Source of the DNA: an uncultured Bacteroidaceae bacterium
GTDB taxonomy: Bacteria > Bacteroidota > Bacteroidia > Bacteroidales > Bacteroidaceae
NCBI GenBank assembly: GCA_905234745.1
Contig: CAJOJD010000006.1
Coordinates: 1-44,068, forward strand
DNA: 44,068 nt
Direction of reading: 5' to 3'
The notes beneath the pieces were generated by a model that searched no databases, was not told the DNA's origin, and saw nothing but the letters and a program-made list of their open reading frames with translations. A program made the position numbers and the translations under genes. This document shows, piece by piece, positions 8,123 to 17,057 of the stretch. Position 1 is the first letter of the stretch. Every line of letters starts with the position of its first letter.

Positions 8123-9515
8123 ATGACAGAATTTGAAATGATAGCCAAGACCTTCCAGGGGCTGGAAGAGATTCTTGCAAAAGAACTTATTGATCTGGGA
8201 GCCAATGGGGTGGCCATTGGAAACCGAATGGTGTCTTTCAAAGGAGACAAGGCCCTGATGTACAAGGCCAATTTCCACCTGCGTACCGCAATCCGTATTC
8301 TTAAACCTTTCCTTCACTTCAAGGCCGACAGTGCCGATGAGGTTTATGAAATCTGCCGTAAGGTCGATTGGGAAAAGTATATGGACCTGAGCGACAGTTT
8401 CGCCGTCGACTCGGTGGTATACAGCGAGGATTTCCGCCACTCCAAGTTTGTGGCCTACAGGGTCAAGGATGCCATAGCAGACTTTTTCCGTGACAAATAC
8501 GGCAAACGCCCCAACGTGAGCGTAGCCAATCCGGACCTCACATTCCATATACATATCTCTCATGATGACTGCTCTCTGTCACTTGACAGCTCCGGCGAGT
8601 CACTGCACAAGCGCGGTTACCGTCAGGAGGCCATGGAGGCTCCTCTGAACGAGGTTCTGGCTGCAGGCATGATTCTTATGTCAGGATGGGACGGCAAGTG
8701 TGATTTTGTTGACCCTATGTGCGGATCGGGCACAATTCCCATCGAGGCCGCACTCATAGCCAAGAACATGGCGCCCGGTCTGTTCCGCAGCCACTTTGCT
8801 TTTGAGAAGTGGAAGGATTTTGACCGTGACCTGTTTGAAGAGATCTATAACGATGACTCCGCGGAGCGTGAGTTTGAGTTCAGCATAAAGGGTTACGACA
8901 AGGACCCAAAGGCCATACTGACCGCCAAGCGTAACGCCAAGGCCGCCGGTCTGCTGGACACAATCCAGTTTGAGCAGCGTGACTTCAAGGACTTTGAGCC
9001 CGTCAAGGAGCGCACCGTCATCATCACCAACCCGCCCTACGGCGAGCGTCTGGTCGAGGACAATCTGCTGGGCCTTTACGAGATGATAGGCGAACGCCTC
9101 AAGCATGCCCTGATAGGCGGTGAGGCCTGGATTATAAGTTACCACTACGAGTGCTTTCAAGCCGTCAGCCAAGATTCCTCTCTTTAACGGAGCCCTGCCC
9201 TGCGAGTTGCGCAAGTATGAGATCTTTGACGGCCGATACAATGAATTCCGCGGAGGTGACCGCCGTCTCAAGAAAGACAATCTGCCCACCCGCCGCAGCG
9301 GTACCCTTCGTCACAAGGCCCGCTTAGCAGAGAGAGAGGAGGCACGAAAGGCCGAGAAACCCTTCCACAAGACCGAGGAAAGAAAACCCTTCCATAAGAC
9401 TGAAGGGGGCAAACCTTTCCACAAATCAGAGGGAAAGAAGCCTTTCAAAAAGAGTGAAGGCAACAAGCCGTTCAGAAAAAGTGATAAAAAACCGTTCAGA
9501 AACAATAAGAAATGA
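8123..9515 (+). pseudogene. THUMP-domain class I RNA methyltransferase (RlmL-like), interrupted by a frameshift
   Basis: The first 340 or so residues hold an N-terminal ferredoxin-like/THUMP domain and a Rossmann methyltransferase domain, with the SAM-binding DPMCGSGTIPIEAALI and the catalytic TNPPYGERL. Family members methylate guanine N2 in 23S rRNA. The first frame stops at 9187 (QAVSQDSSL), but the family continuation KPSAKIPLFNGALPCELRKY is found in another frame from 9159 to 9515. The break is at about 9157-9159, where roughly four residues between YECF and KPSAK are missing, consistent with a deletion of about 14 bases. The 3' part ends in a lysine-rich tail and overlaps purD by ATGA, as intact genes here do. 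This is either a real recent lesion or a sequencing error; the second ORF is not a separate gene. Confidence 0.85.
9357..9512 (+). repeat. In-frame repeats encoding a basic KPFHK-type tail
   Basis: The C terminus of the methyltransferase is built from six imperfect units of 9-10 residues based on K-P-F-[HKR]-K-[ST]-[ED]. The DNA repeats carry synonymous changes, so they are not a fresh expansion. A long basic tail like this probably binds RNA or ribosomes; that is inference. Confidence 0.8.
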
Positions 9516-10783
9516 AGATTCTGTTACTTGGAAGCGGAGGCCGTGAGCATGCTCTGGCCTGGAAGATAGCCCAAAGCCCACAGCTTGACAAGCTTTACAT
9601 TGCTCCAGGCAATGCCGGTACCGCAAACGTAGGTGAGAACGTAGCCATCAAGGCTAATGACTTTGATGAAATCAAGGCGTTCGTTCTTGACAGAAAGATC
9701 GATATGGTGGTTGTAGGCCCCGAGGATCCTCTGGTAAACGGCATCTATGACTATTTCAGGAATGACGCAGCACTGAAAGCCATCCCGGTCATCGGCCCTT
9801 CAAAGGATGCCGCACAGATGGAGGGCAGCAAGGACTTTGCAAAGCGTTTCATGCAGCGTCACAACATTCCCACCGCTGCATACCAGACATTCACCGGTGA
9901 GAATCTTGAGGAAGGACTCAAATTCCTGGAAACTCTCAAAGCTCCCTATGTACTCAAGGCCGATGGTCTTTGCGCAGGCAAAGGCGTGCTGATTCTGCCC
10001 ACTCTCGAGGAGGCGAAGAGGGAGTTGAAGGAGATGCTGAGCGGTATGTTCGGCAATGCCTCGTCACGCGTGGTGATTGAGGAGTTCATGAGCGGAATAG
10101 AGTGCTCCGTATTCGTTCTGACAGACGGAAAACACTACAAGATACTGCCCGAGGCCAAGGATTACAAGCGTGTAGGTGAGCATGACACCGGTCTGAACAC
10201 CGGCGGTATGGGATCCGTTTCGCCCGTTCCGTTCGCCACAAAGGAGTGGATGAAGAAGGTTGAGGACCGCATAATCCGTCCCACAGTTGAAGGACTGGCC
10301 CAGGAGGGTCTGGTTTACAAAGGATTCATATTCTTTGGTCTGATAAACGTGGACGGTGATCCCAAGGTTATTGAGTATAACTGCCGTATGGGTGACCCCG
10401 AGACCGAAAGCGTAATGCTCCGACTCAAGAGCGATATAGTTGAGCTCTTCAAGGGTGTTGCCGAGGGTAATCTGGACACCAAGACCCTGGAGCAGGATCC
10501 CCGCTCTGCAGTATGCGTCATGCTGGTCTCAGGCGGTTATCCCCAGCACTATGACAAGGGTTATGTCATAAGCGGTATTGACAAGGTTAAGGACAGCGTG
10601 GTATTCCATGCCGGCACAGCCTTCGATGCCGACGGCAATGTGGTTACCGCAGGCGGTCGCGTGATAGCCGTAAGCTCATATGGCAAGGACAAGGAGGAGG
10701 CTTTGGCACTCTCTTTCAAAGGAGCAAGCCTTATAGAGTTTGAAAAGAAATATTTCCGCAGGGACATAGGCCAAGACCTTTGA
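9512..10783 (+). CDS. purD: Phosphoribosylamine--glycine ligase (GAR synthetase)
   Basis: PurD joins glycine to 5-phosphoribosylamine with ATP, the second step of purine synthesis. The 423-residue protein is of usual length and starts with [17 protein letters not shown]. It has the ATP-grasp features [32 protein letters not shown] (residues about 148-159) and the metal-binding [13 protein letters not shown]. The ATG overlaps the stop of the methyltransferase tail (ATGA), so the two are translationally coupled. The coupling means that the frameshift upstream could lower purD translation if it is real. No other purine genes are nearby. Confidence 0.97.
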   Translation: MKILLLGSGGREHALAWKIAQSPQLDKLYIAPGNAGTANVGENVAIKANDFDEIKAFVLDRKIDMVVVGPEDPLVNGIYDYFRNDAALKAIPVIGPSKDAAQMEGSKDFAKRFMQRHNIPTAAYQTFTGENLEEGLKFLETLKAPYVLKADGLCAGKGVLILPTLEEAKRELKEMLSGMFGNASSRVVIEEFMSGIECSVFVLTDGKHYKILPEAKDYKRVGEHDTGLNTGGMGSVSPVPFATKEWMKKVEDRIIRPTVEGLAQEGLVYKGFIFFGLINVDGDPKVIEYNCRMGDPETESVMLRLKSDIVELFKGVAEGNLDTKTLEQDPRSAVCVMLVSGGYPQHYDKGYVISGIDKVKDSVVFHAGTAFDADGNVVTAGGRVIAVSSYGKDKEEALALSFKGASLIEFEKKYFRRDIGQDL

Positions 10784-10840
10784 CAGTCACTGCATAACAT
10801 TAAATAACGGTCATTTGATAGCCCTTAACCTTTTAAGGAG

Positions 10841-10848
10841 TAACTTTG
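10841..10848 (+). promoter_or_regulatory. -7 promoter element for the DUF2723-deacetylase transcript
   Basis: TAACTTTG lies 34 bases before the ATG at 10883. A TTTG at 10814-10817 could be the -33 element, although 23 bases is a little long. Between them is a 16-bp inverted repeat, CCTTAA-CCTT-TTAAGG (10823-10838), which might be an operator. Confidence 0.5.
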
Positions 10849-10882
10849 GAGCTCTCAAACTAACCTTTAATCCATAGAAAGG

Positions 10883-13800
10883 ATGAATTACAAAAGACTG
10901 AACACTATCATCGGATGGCTGGTATTCCTGGTCGCAGCAGTAACCTACTGCATGACCATAGAGCCTACTGCCAGCTACTGGGATTGTCCTGAGTTCATTA
11001 CAACAGGTTACAAGATGGAAGTCGGTCACCCGCCCGGGGCACCTATTTTCATGCTTACCGCAAATCTCTTCTCTCAGTTTACAAGTGATCCTGCCAAGGT
11101 TGCCATGATGGTCAACACCATGTCGGCCCTTCTGAGCGCCTTGTGTATCCTTTTCCTGTTCTGGAGCATAACCATGCTCGCCAAGAAACTGGTGGCAGGA
11201 ACAAAAGAGCCCGACCTTTGGCAGATGATAACCATTTTCGGTGCCGGAATAGTAGGTGCACTGGCTTATACATGGTCCGATACCTTCTGGTTCAGTGCCG
11301 TCGAGGGTGAGGTATATGCATATTCTTCATTCTGCACCGCAGTTACATTCTGGCTGATTCTGAAGTGGGAGGAGAATGCCGACCAGCCCCACAGCGCACG
11401 CTGGCTGGTTCTGATTGCCTACCTGATAGGCGTATCGGTTGGCGTCCACCTGCTCAACCTGCTCTGTATCACCGCTATCGTTCTGGTTTACTATTTCAAG
11501 AAATCAGAGAACCCCACATGGAAGGGCGGTATCCTGGCCTTTATACTGTCAGGCGTAATCATTGCCGCAGTTCTGTACGGTATCGTTCCCGGTATCGTGA
11601 AGGTTGGCGGATGGTTCGAGCTTCTGTTCGTAAACGGATTGGGTCTGCCGTTCAACACCGGACTTATAATCTACATTATCCTGCTTGTAGGAATCCTTAT
11701 CTGGAGTGCGTATGAGACACAGCGCGGTGACCGCAAGACACTCATGTATCTCTCTTCGCTGCTTACCATAGCTTTTGCAGGTGTTCCTTTCTACGGCCAC
11801 ACTGCAGGAGGCGTAATCTTAGGTATAGTAATTCTGGCAATTGGCGCCTTCTACCTGTTTTCCCAGAGTATCCCTGAAAAGATCAAGCCGTCAGCAAACA
11901 TACTCAACACCATAATGCTCTGCGTCATGATGATTACCATCGGTTATTCATCGTACGCCGTTATAGTGATACGTTCAACCGCCAATCCGCCTATGGATCA
12001 GGATTCGCCCGAGGATATCTTCTCTCTGGGTGAGTATCTGGCCCGTGAACAGTATGGTTCAAGACCTCTTCTGTACGGACAGGCTTTCAGTTCAGAGTAT
12101 GTATACAAACTTGTCAAGGACAAGAACGGTTCGTATTATACGGCCGATACCAAGGTAACCGGCAAGTCATACGGCCGTAAGGAGAAAGCCAATGCGAATG
12201 AAAAGGACAGCTATTATGTAATGGACGAGAAGCGCGAGTTCCTCTATGCCCAGAACATGCTGTTCCCCCGTATGTACAGCAAGGACTCCGAACATATCCA
12301 GGAATACAAGTCCTGGTGCGGCGGAATTACCGGTCGTACCATTAACTACAACCAGCGCGGAACCAACGTAAAGGTAACCATGCCTACCCAGGCTGAGAAC
12401 CTGAAATTCTTCTTGAGATATCAGGTCAATTTCATGTACTGGAGGTACTTTATGTGGAACTTTGCCGGTCGTCAGAATGATATCCAGAACCGTTACGGAG
12501 AGATGGAGAACGGAAACTGGATTACCGGTTTCAATTTCATTGACAAACTGATAATAGGCGGTGACAGCAAGCTGCTGCCCGACTCGCTTAAGGGAAAAGG
12601 TCATAACGTATTCTACTGCCTGCCTCTGATCCTTGGACTTCTGGGACTGTTCTGGCAGATAGGAAAAGGCCGCGAGGGAGCACACCAGTTCATTGTAGTG
12701 CTGGCTCTGTTCTTCATGACCGGACTTGCAATCGTGGTTTATCTTAACCAGACTCCTCTGCAGCCCCGTGAGCGTGACTATGCATACGCCGGTTCGTTTT
12801 ACGCATACGCCATCTGGATAGGATTGGGCGTAGCAGCAATTGCAGACTGGCTGGGCAACGTGGCCGGCAAGAAACTTGCTCCTATCATCACTACCGTTCT
12901 CTGCCTTCTGGTTCCCATTCAGATGGTAAGCCAGACATGGGACGACCATGACCGCAGCGGACGTTACGCATGCCGTGACTTTGGTCAGAACTACCTTACA
13001 TCTCTGTCACAGAAGGGTAATCCCATCATCTTTACAAACGGTGATAACGATACATTCCCCTTGTGGTACAATTTTGAAACCGAAGGCTTCCGTACCGATG
13101 CCCGTTGCTGCAATCTGAGCTATCTCATGACCGACTGGTATATAGACCAGATGAAGCGACCTGCATATGATTCACCTGCCCTGCCCATCTCTTTCAAGAG
13201 GATTGAGTATCAGACCGGAACCAACGACTATGTGATTGTAAGTCCCAAAGACAAGGAGACTCTGCTCAAGAACAACAGCAGGGAGGCCGTTGACAGATCG
13301 TTCGAGCTCCACAATGTCCTGGACTACTGGATAAAGCAGCATAACATTATTCCTACCGATACCATCTGGCTCAAGATTGACAAGGATGCCGTATTGCGTT
13401 CAGGAATGAAGATTCCCGCCCAGTATCTTGGAGCAACCGATGAGGAGACCAAAGCCAAGATGCCGGACCGTATGATAATCTCACTCAAGGGCAAGACCAC
13501 CCTTATGAAGAATGAGATCATGATGCTTGACCTTATTGCAAACTGCAACTGGGAGAGACCGTTGTATATAGCAACAACCGTTCCTTCAAGCAGCTATCTG
13601 GGTCTTGGAAACTATTTCCTGCTTGAGGGTCTGGCCTATAGGATCACTCCGTTTGACTGGAAAGCCGCTACCGGAAGCAACTCCCGCCTGGGTGCCATTG
13701 ACACAGACAGGATGTATGAAAACCTCATGAACTTCAAGTACGGTGGACTGGACAATCCCGATATATATCTGGATGAGACCAACCGCCGCATGTGTCAGTC

Positions 13801-14221
13801 ACAGCGCAGACTTGTTGCACAGCTTGCAATTGACCTCTTCAATGAAGGCAAGAAGGATAAGGCCGCAGCAGTAATGGAATCCATCGACAAGGGAATATCC
13901 GACAAACTTCTGCCGCTTGACGATGCCATTTACGGTTCAAGTGCCGATATAGCCCACATCTATCTCTACCTTGGCAACAGGGAGAGAGCTACAAAGATAT
14001 TGCTTGAGACTACCGACAACTATCTGCAGATGATGAGGTGGTATCTGAGTATGAACAACCGTAACCTGAGACGTGCAAAGAGTGAGTTCACTGAGACTGC
14101 TTCCATCCAGTACTCATATGTATTCCCTGTAATGGAGCAGTGCCTTGACAAAGCCCAATATGATGCAATCTATGCTGAATGGGAAGATTTGTGCAATGAA
14201 TTCGAACGTCGTGTAAACTGA
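10883..14221 (+). CDS. DUF2723 family multi-pass membrane protein (GT-C type, O-mannosyltransferase-like)
   Basis: A 1112-residue protein with about a dozen hydrophobic segments in the first 700 residues and a soluble C-terminal part. The first luminal loop has the GT-C type acidic motif in TASYWDCPEFITTGYKMEVGH (about residues 31-51), followed by HPPGAP and SDTFWFSAVEGEVYAYS. DUF2723 is the family of human TMEM260, a protein O-mannosyltransferase (CAZy GT117), so transfer of a sugar from a lipid carrier to exported proteins is plausible. The C-terminal 250 residues contain TPR-like helices (LAIDLFNEGKKDKAAAVMES). The next gene starts 4 bases after the stop. The substrate of bacterial members is not known to me. 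Confidence 0.85.
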   Translation: MNYKRLNTIIGWLVFLVAAVTYCMTIEPTASYWDCPEFITTGYKMEVGHPPGAPIFMLTANLFSQFTSDPAKVAMMVNTMSALLSALCILFLFWSITMLAKKLVAGTKEPDLWQMITIFGAGIVGALAYTWSDTFWFSAVEGEVYAYSSFCTAVTFWLILKWEENADQPHSARWLVLIAYLIGVSVGVHLLNLLCITAIVLVYYFKKSENPTWKGGILAFILSGVIIAAVLYGIVPGIVKVGGWFELLFVNGLGLPFNTGLIIYIILLVGILIWSAYETQRGDRKTLMYLSSLLTIAFAGVPFYGHTAGGVILGIVILAIGAFYLFSQSIPEKIKPSANILNTIMLCVMMITIGYSSYAVIVIRSTANPPMDQDSPEDIFSLGEYLAREQYGSRPLLYGQAFSSEYVYKLVKDKNGSYYTADTKVTGKSYGRKEKANANEKDSYYVMDEKREFLYAQNMLFPRMYSKDSEHIQEYKSWCGGITGRTINYNQRGTNVKVTMPTQAENLKFFLRYQVNFMYWRYFMWNFAGRQNDIQNRYGEMENGNWITGFNFIDKLIIGGDSKLLPDSLKGKGHNVFYCLPLILGLLGLFWQIGKGREGAHQFIVVLALFFMTGLAIVVYLNQTPLQPRERDYAYAGSFYAYAIWIGLGVAAIADWLGNVAGKKLAPIITTVLCLLVPIQMVSQTWDDHDRSGRYACRDFGQNYLTSLSQKGNPIIFTNGDNDTFPLWYNFETEGFRTDARCCNLSYLMTDWYIDQMKRPAYDSPALPISFKRIEYQTGTNDYVIVSPKDKETLLKNNSREAVDRSFELHNVLDYWIKQHNIIPTDTIWLKIDKDAVLRSGMKIPAQYLGATDEETKAKMPDRMIISLKGKTTLMKNEIMMLDLIANCNWERPLYIATTVPSSSYLGLGNYFLLEGLAYRITPFDWKAATGSNSRLGAIDTDRMYENLMNFKYGGLDNPDIYLDETNRRMCQSQRRLVAQLAIDLFNEGKKDKAAAVMESIDKGISDKLLPLDDAIYGSSADIAHIYLYLGNRERATKILLETTDNYLQMMRWYLSMNNRNLRRAKSEFTETASIQYSYVFPVMEQCLDKAQYDAIYAEWEDLCNEFERRVN

Positions 14222-14224
14222 TAA

Positions 14225-14833
14225 ATGATACTTGAACAGCCTACAGCGTTATTGAGTAAGATATACCCCGAAGGTGTCTTCCGGAAAAACCCGGAAGACC
14301 ATTCGGTGTATCTGACTTTTGATGACGGCCCTATACCTGAAGTGACCCCATGGGTTCTGGACACGTTGGACCAATACGGAATCAAAGCCACCTTCTTCAT
14401 GGTAGGTGACAACGTACGCAAACATCCTGACGTGTACAAAATGGTTATGGAGCGCGGTCATCATATAGGTAACCATACCTTCAACCACGTCCGCGGAATG
14501 CGCATGCGCAATCACGACTATATTGACAACGTGAAGAAATGTGACGGATACCTTTCAACCCGTCTTTTCCGTCCTCCTCACGGAGTGTTGCGCCGCTGGA
14601 CTTACCGCTACATGAAGGATGATTACAACATCATTTTCTATGACGTGATAACACGTGACTACAATGAGAAACTCAAGCCCGAGAAGGTGTTGGAGATAAT
14701 AAAGAAGTATACACGCAACGGATCCATAATAGTATTCCACGACTCATTGCGCAGCGAAAAGAACCTGCGCTACGCTCTGCCCAAAGCCATTGAGTGGCTC
14801 AAGGAACAGGGGTATGAGTTCAAGCAGTTGTGA
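14225..14833 (+). CDS. NodB-type polysaccharide deacetylase
   Basis: A 202-residue single-domain carbohydrate esterase 4 protein. All NodB motifs are present: YLTFDDGP (D33-D34), GNHTFNH (H84 and H88 as metal ligands), RPPHG (116-120) and a late FHDSLRSEKN. Such enzymes remove N-acetyl groups from GlcNAc-containing glycans such as peptidoglycan or lipid-linked sugars. There is no signal peptide, so cytoplasmic or membrane-associated action is possible. It follows the DUF2723 gene by 3 bases and is surely co-transcribed, suggesting a shared glycan pathway. It converges on the DacB-like gene with a gap of only 3 bases and no terminator hairpin. Confidence 0.92.
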   Translation: MILEQPTALLSKIYPEGVFRKNPEDHSVYLTFDDGPIPEVTPWVLDTLDQYGIKATFFMVGDNVRKHPDVYKMVMERGHHIGNHTFNHVRGMRMRNHDYIDNVKKCDGYLSTRLFRPPHGVLRRWTYRYMKDDYNIIFYDVITRDYNEKLKPEKVLEIIKKYTRNGSIIVFHDSLRSEKNLRYALPKAIEWLKEQGYEFKQL

Positions 14834-14836
14834 TTC

Positions 14837-16252
14837 TTAAAGACCAAGCTCACACAGGACGGTGCATATCTTGTCCTGTACATTTCTTGAGGGTGCCATC
14901 TTTACGGCGCCCTCATTCATTATGCAGAATGCAAGGTCGCGGCCGTCGGCAGTATGGATATAACCTGCCAGGCTGCAGGTACCGGTCAGGGAACCGGTCT
15001 TGGCATGCACCTTGTTCAGGGTGGTCTTGCCGCTCATGCGGGTCTTGAGCGTTCCGTCCACTCCTGATATGGGAAGGCTCTTGTACATAATCTGGTACAG
15101 GTCCTTGTCCCGGTAAATGAGCGAGAGCATATCGACCATGAACTGGGGGCTGCAAAGATCATACATGGACAATCCGCTGCCATCAACTATATTGAATGTG
15201 GCCGAGAACATACCGAACTTGCGTGAAACGAAGTTCTGCAGGTATTTTGCAGCATCCTGGAACCTGATTCCCTTGGTATACTGAAGACGGCCTGTCTGCA
15301 GGAACATGGCCTCGGCAAAGAGATTGTTGCTCTCCTTGAGCGCCTCCTTAATGACCGAAGGCAGGTCATGTGAAACTACCGATATGTCGCGCGCCATAAC
15401 CGGACAGTTGCCCCATGCGTACTTGCCGTAACTTATTCCCGCTTCATCCAGATACTGGCGGAACAGGGCAAAGGTAAAATCGGCCGATCCCACCACGCTC
15501 AGATCCGTAGACTGACGGCGGCGGCAGTTACCATCAACTACGATGGTGTTGTCATTATTCATCCAGTCACGGGTTATTGAGAGAGGACCCAGCGTATTGT
15601 CTTGGGTGATGGCCTTGTTGACTACCTGTATATGGTTGTTTGCCGGGTATATGTTCACCTTGGGAGCCTCTCCTTTTGTGGTGGGCAATACCTCTATCCC
15701 TACAAAACCCTGATGTACCATAAGGGGTGATATGTAGGGCTGGAAACTGGCCGGAGCGTCATCCCAGCACCATCCGGTGGCCCAGTATGTGGAGTCCATT
15801 ATGGAGACATCGGCATAAAGGGTTCCGTTTATGCGCTTTACGCCTGCTTTCTTAAGGTCATTGACCATGCTGCGCAGTTCATGCTCGTTGAAAGCCGGAT
15901 CCAGTCCGCCCACTAGGTAGAGGTTACCGTTCAGGACACTGTCTTTGCCTACGGTTCCCTGAGTCCTGAGTTTGGTATTGAACTTATAATCGGCCCCAAG
16001 CGACGACAATGCCGTAACTGACGTGATGACCTTCTGGACCGATGCCGGACGGCACATAACCTTCTCGCGGTAAGCATAGAGGGTGGTATCGTTGGTAAGG
16101 TCATAGACCATAAGGGCTATGTCTGTACCTTCGGGCAGTGACTCATAGATTATCTGGTCTATGGACTCTGTCAGGGAATCCAGGTCCAGGCTTGTGGCAG
16201 GTAATGATACCGCAAGCAAAAGGGTCAGAAAGATAGTCCTTATATGTTTCAT
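14837..16252 (-). CDS. dacB: D-alanyl-D-alanine carboxypeptidase/endopeptidase (PBP4, S13)
   Basis: A penicillin-binding protein that trims or cleaves peptidoglycan peptide cross-links in the periplasm. The three active-site motifs are present: S-V-Q-K in CRPASVQKVITS, S-N-N in KESNNLFAEAMF, and K-T-G in HAKTGSLTGT. I place the start at 16252 (MKHIRTIFLTLLLAVSLPA), which gives a clean signal peptide and 471 residues. The upstream ATG at 16276 would add eight residues and overlap the radical SAM gene. With the chosen start, the ATG follows the previous stop by one base (TGAGATG), so the genes are coupled. Confidence 0.93.
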   Translation of the reverse strand: MKHIRTIFLTLLLAVSLPATSLDLDSLTESIDQIIYESLPEGTDIALMVYDLTNDTTLYAYREKVMCRPASVQKVITSVTALSSLGADYKFNTKLRTQGTVGKDSVLNGNLYLVGGLDPAFNEHELRSMVNDLKKAGVKRINGTLYADVSIMDSTYWATGWCWDDAPASFQPYISPLMVHQGFVGIEVLPTTKGEAPKVNIYPANNHIQVVNKAITQDNTLGPLSITRDWMNNDNTIVVDGNCRRRQSTDLSVVGSADFTFALFRQYLDEAGISYGKYAWGNCPVMARDISVVSHDLPSVIKEALKESNNLFAEAMFLQTGRLQYTKGIRFQDAAKYLQNFVSRKFGMFSATFNIVDGSGLSMYDLCSPQFMVDMLSLIYRDKDLYQIMYKSLPISGVDGTLKTRMSGKTTLNKVHAKTGSLTGTCSLAGYIHTADGRDLAFCIMNEGAVKMAPSRNVQDKICTVLCELGL

Positions 16253-16253
16253 C

Positions 16254-17030
16254 TCAATACGATACTGATGTTTCAAGACCGTTCTCCCTGAGTTTTGCCG
16301 CTATGCCGTCAAGGGTTTCACGGCTTGCCTTATGCAGGGTGGAGACAGGAGTCTCACGGTCTATGGTGTAAATCATAACCTGACTGGGTGCAATCCTCTT
16401 GAGTGTTTCAATCCACGGGAGCACAAAACGGTCCGATGTGTTATCCATGTCACGGCCGTCAAGCGTACCGGTCAGGAACATGGTCTGGATTATGACGTGT
16501 CCCTTGAAATCACACAGAGCCTTGATTATTGCATCCAGGTCATAGTGACCAACAGGATTGTCAATCAGACGGATGTAGTCAATGTCTACGGTATCCAGTT
16601 TCTGGATGTTGTTGTCCAGCTTGAGCAATGCCTTGAATATTGCGGGATCGGTAACGCGGGTACCGTTGCTCAGTACGCTCACCTTTGCCTCGGGGAAGAA
16701 CTCATCTCGCAGAGACAGAACGTCATCCACAATCTCCGGGAACTCGGGATTGGCGGTGGGCTCACCGTTACCTGCAAAAGTCAGCACGTTGGGTTCGGGT
16801 CCATCGGCCTTCATTTTGGCAAGGGTGCTGCGCAGGGCCTCATAAACCTGAGTCCTTGTGGGCCTGTGGTGATGCGGATGATGCTCGCAGTTACGGCCGC
16901 ACTCGCAGTATATGCAGTCAAACGTGCATATCTTGCCGTCGGCAGGCATAAGGTTTATGCCCAGCGACACTCCGAGGCGACGGCTGTGAACCGGTCCGAA
17001 TATTGGTGAACTGTATAGAACCGTTGACAT
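16254..17030 (-). CDS. Radical SAM protein of unknown specificity
   Basis: The protein has the radical SAM cluster motif CTFDCIYC (C35, C39, C42 with the chosen start), followed by ECGRNCEHHPHHHRP with extra cysteines and histidines, and later LTFAGNGEPT, the glycine-rich SAM-binding stretch. It begins with the conserved FGPVHSRRLGVSLGINLMP seen in a subgroup of small radical SAM enzymes of Bacteroidota. I chose the ATG at 17030 (MSTVLYSS). The earlier ATG at 17051 lies upstream of a TACTTTTG promoter-like element and adds a non-conserved MTTFVPV. The length is 258 residues. The reaction is not known; the neighbours in the cluster act at the envelope. Confidence 0.85.
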   Translation of the reverse strand: MSTVLYSSPIFGPVHSRRLGVSLGINLMPADGKICTFDCIYCECGRNCEHHPHHHRPTRTQVYEALRSTLAKMKADGPEPNVLTFAGNGEPTANPEFPEIVDDVLSLRDEFFPEAKVSVLSNGTRVTDPAIFKALLKLDNNIQKLDTVDIDYIRLIDNPVGHYDLDAIIKALCDFKGHVIIQTMFLTGTLDGRDMDNTSDRFVLPWIETLKRIAPSQVMIYTIDRETPVSTLHKASRETLDGIAAKLRENGLETSVSY

Positions 17031-17038
17031 AACGGGCA

Positions 17039-17046
17039 CAAAAGTA
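17039..17046 (-). promoter_or_regulatory. Candidate -7 element for the radical SAM-dacB pair
   Basis: On the minus strand TACTTTTG fits TAnnTTTG and lies 8 bases before the chosen ATG at 17030. The leader would be very short. No -33 element is clear, so confidence is low. Confidence 0.35.
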
Positions 17047-17057
17047 GTCAATTTCTG

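Noticed and set aside
9207-9515. A separate small lysine-rich protein
   Set aside because: Its first residues continue the conserved methyltransferase C terminus (KPSAKIPLFNGALPCEL begins before its ATG), so it is the shifted end of the upstream gene.
10823-10838. Terminator after purD
   Set aside because: CCTTAA-CCTT-TTAAGG is a short AT-rich palindrome without a T-tract and lies between possible promoter elements, so an operator is as likely.
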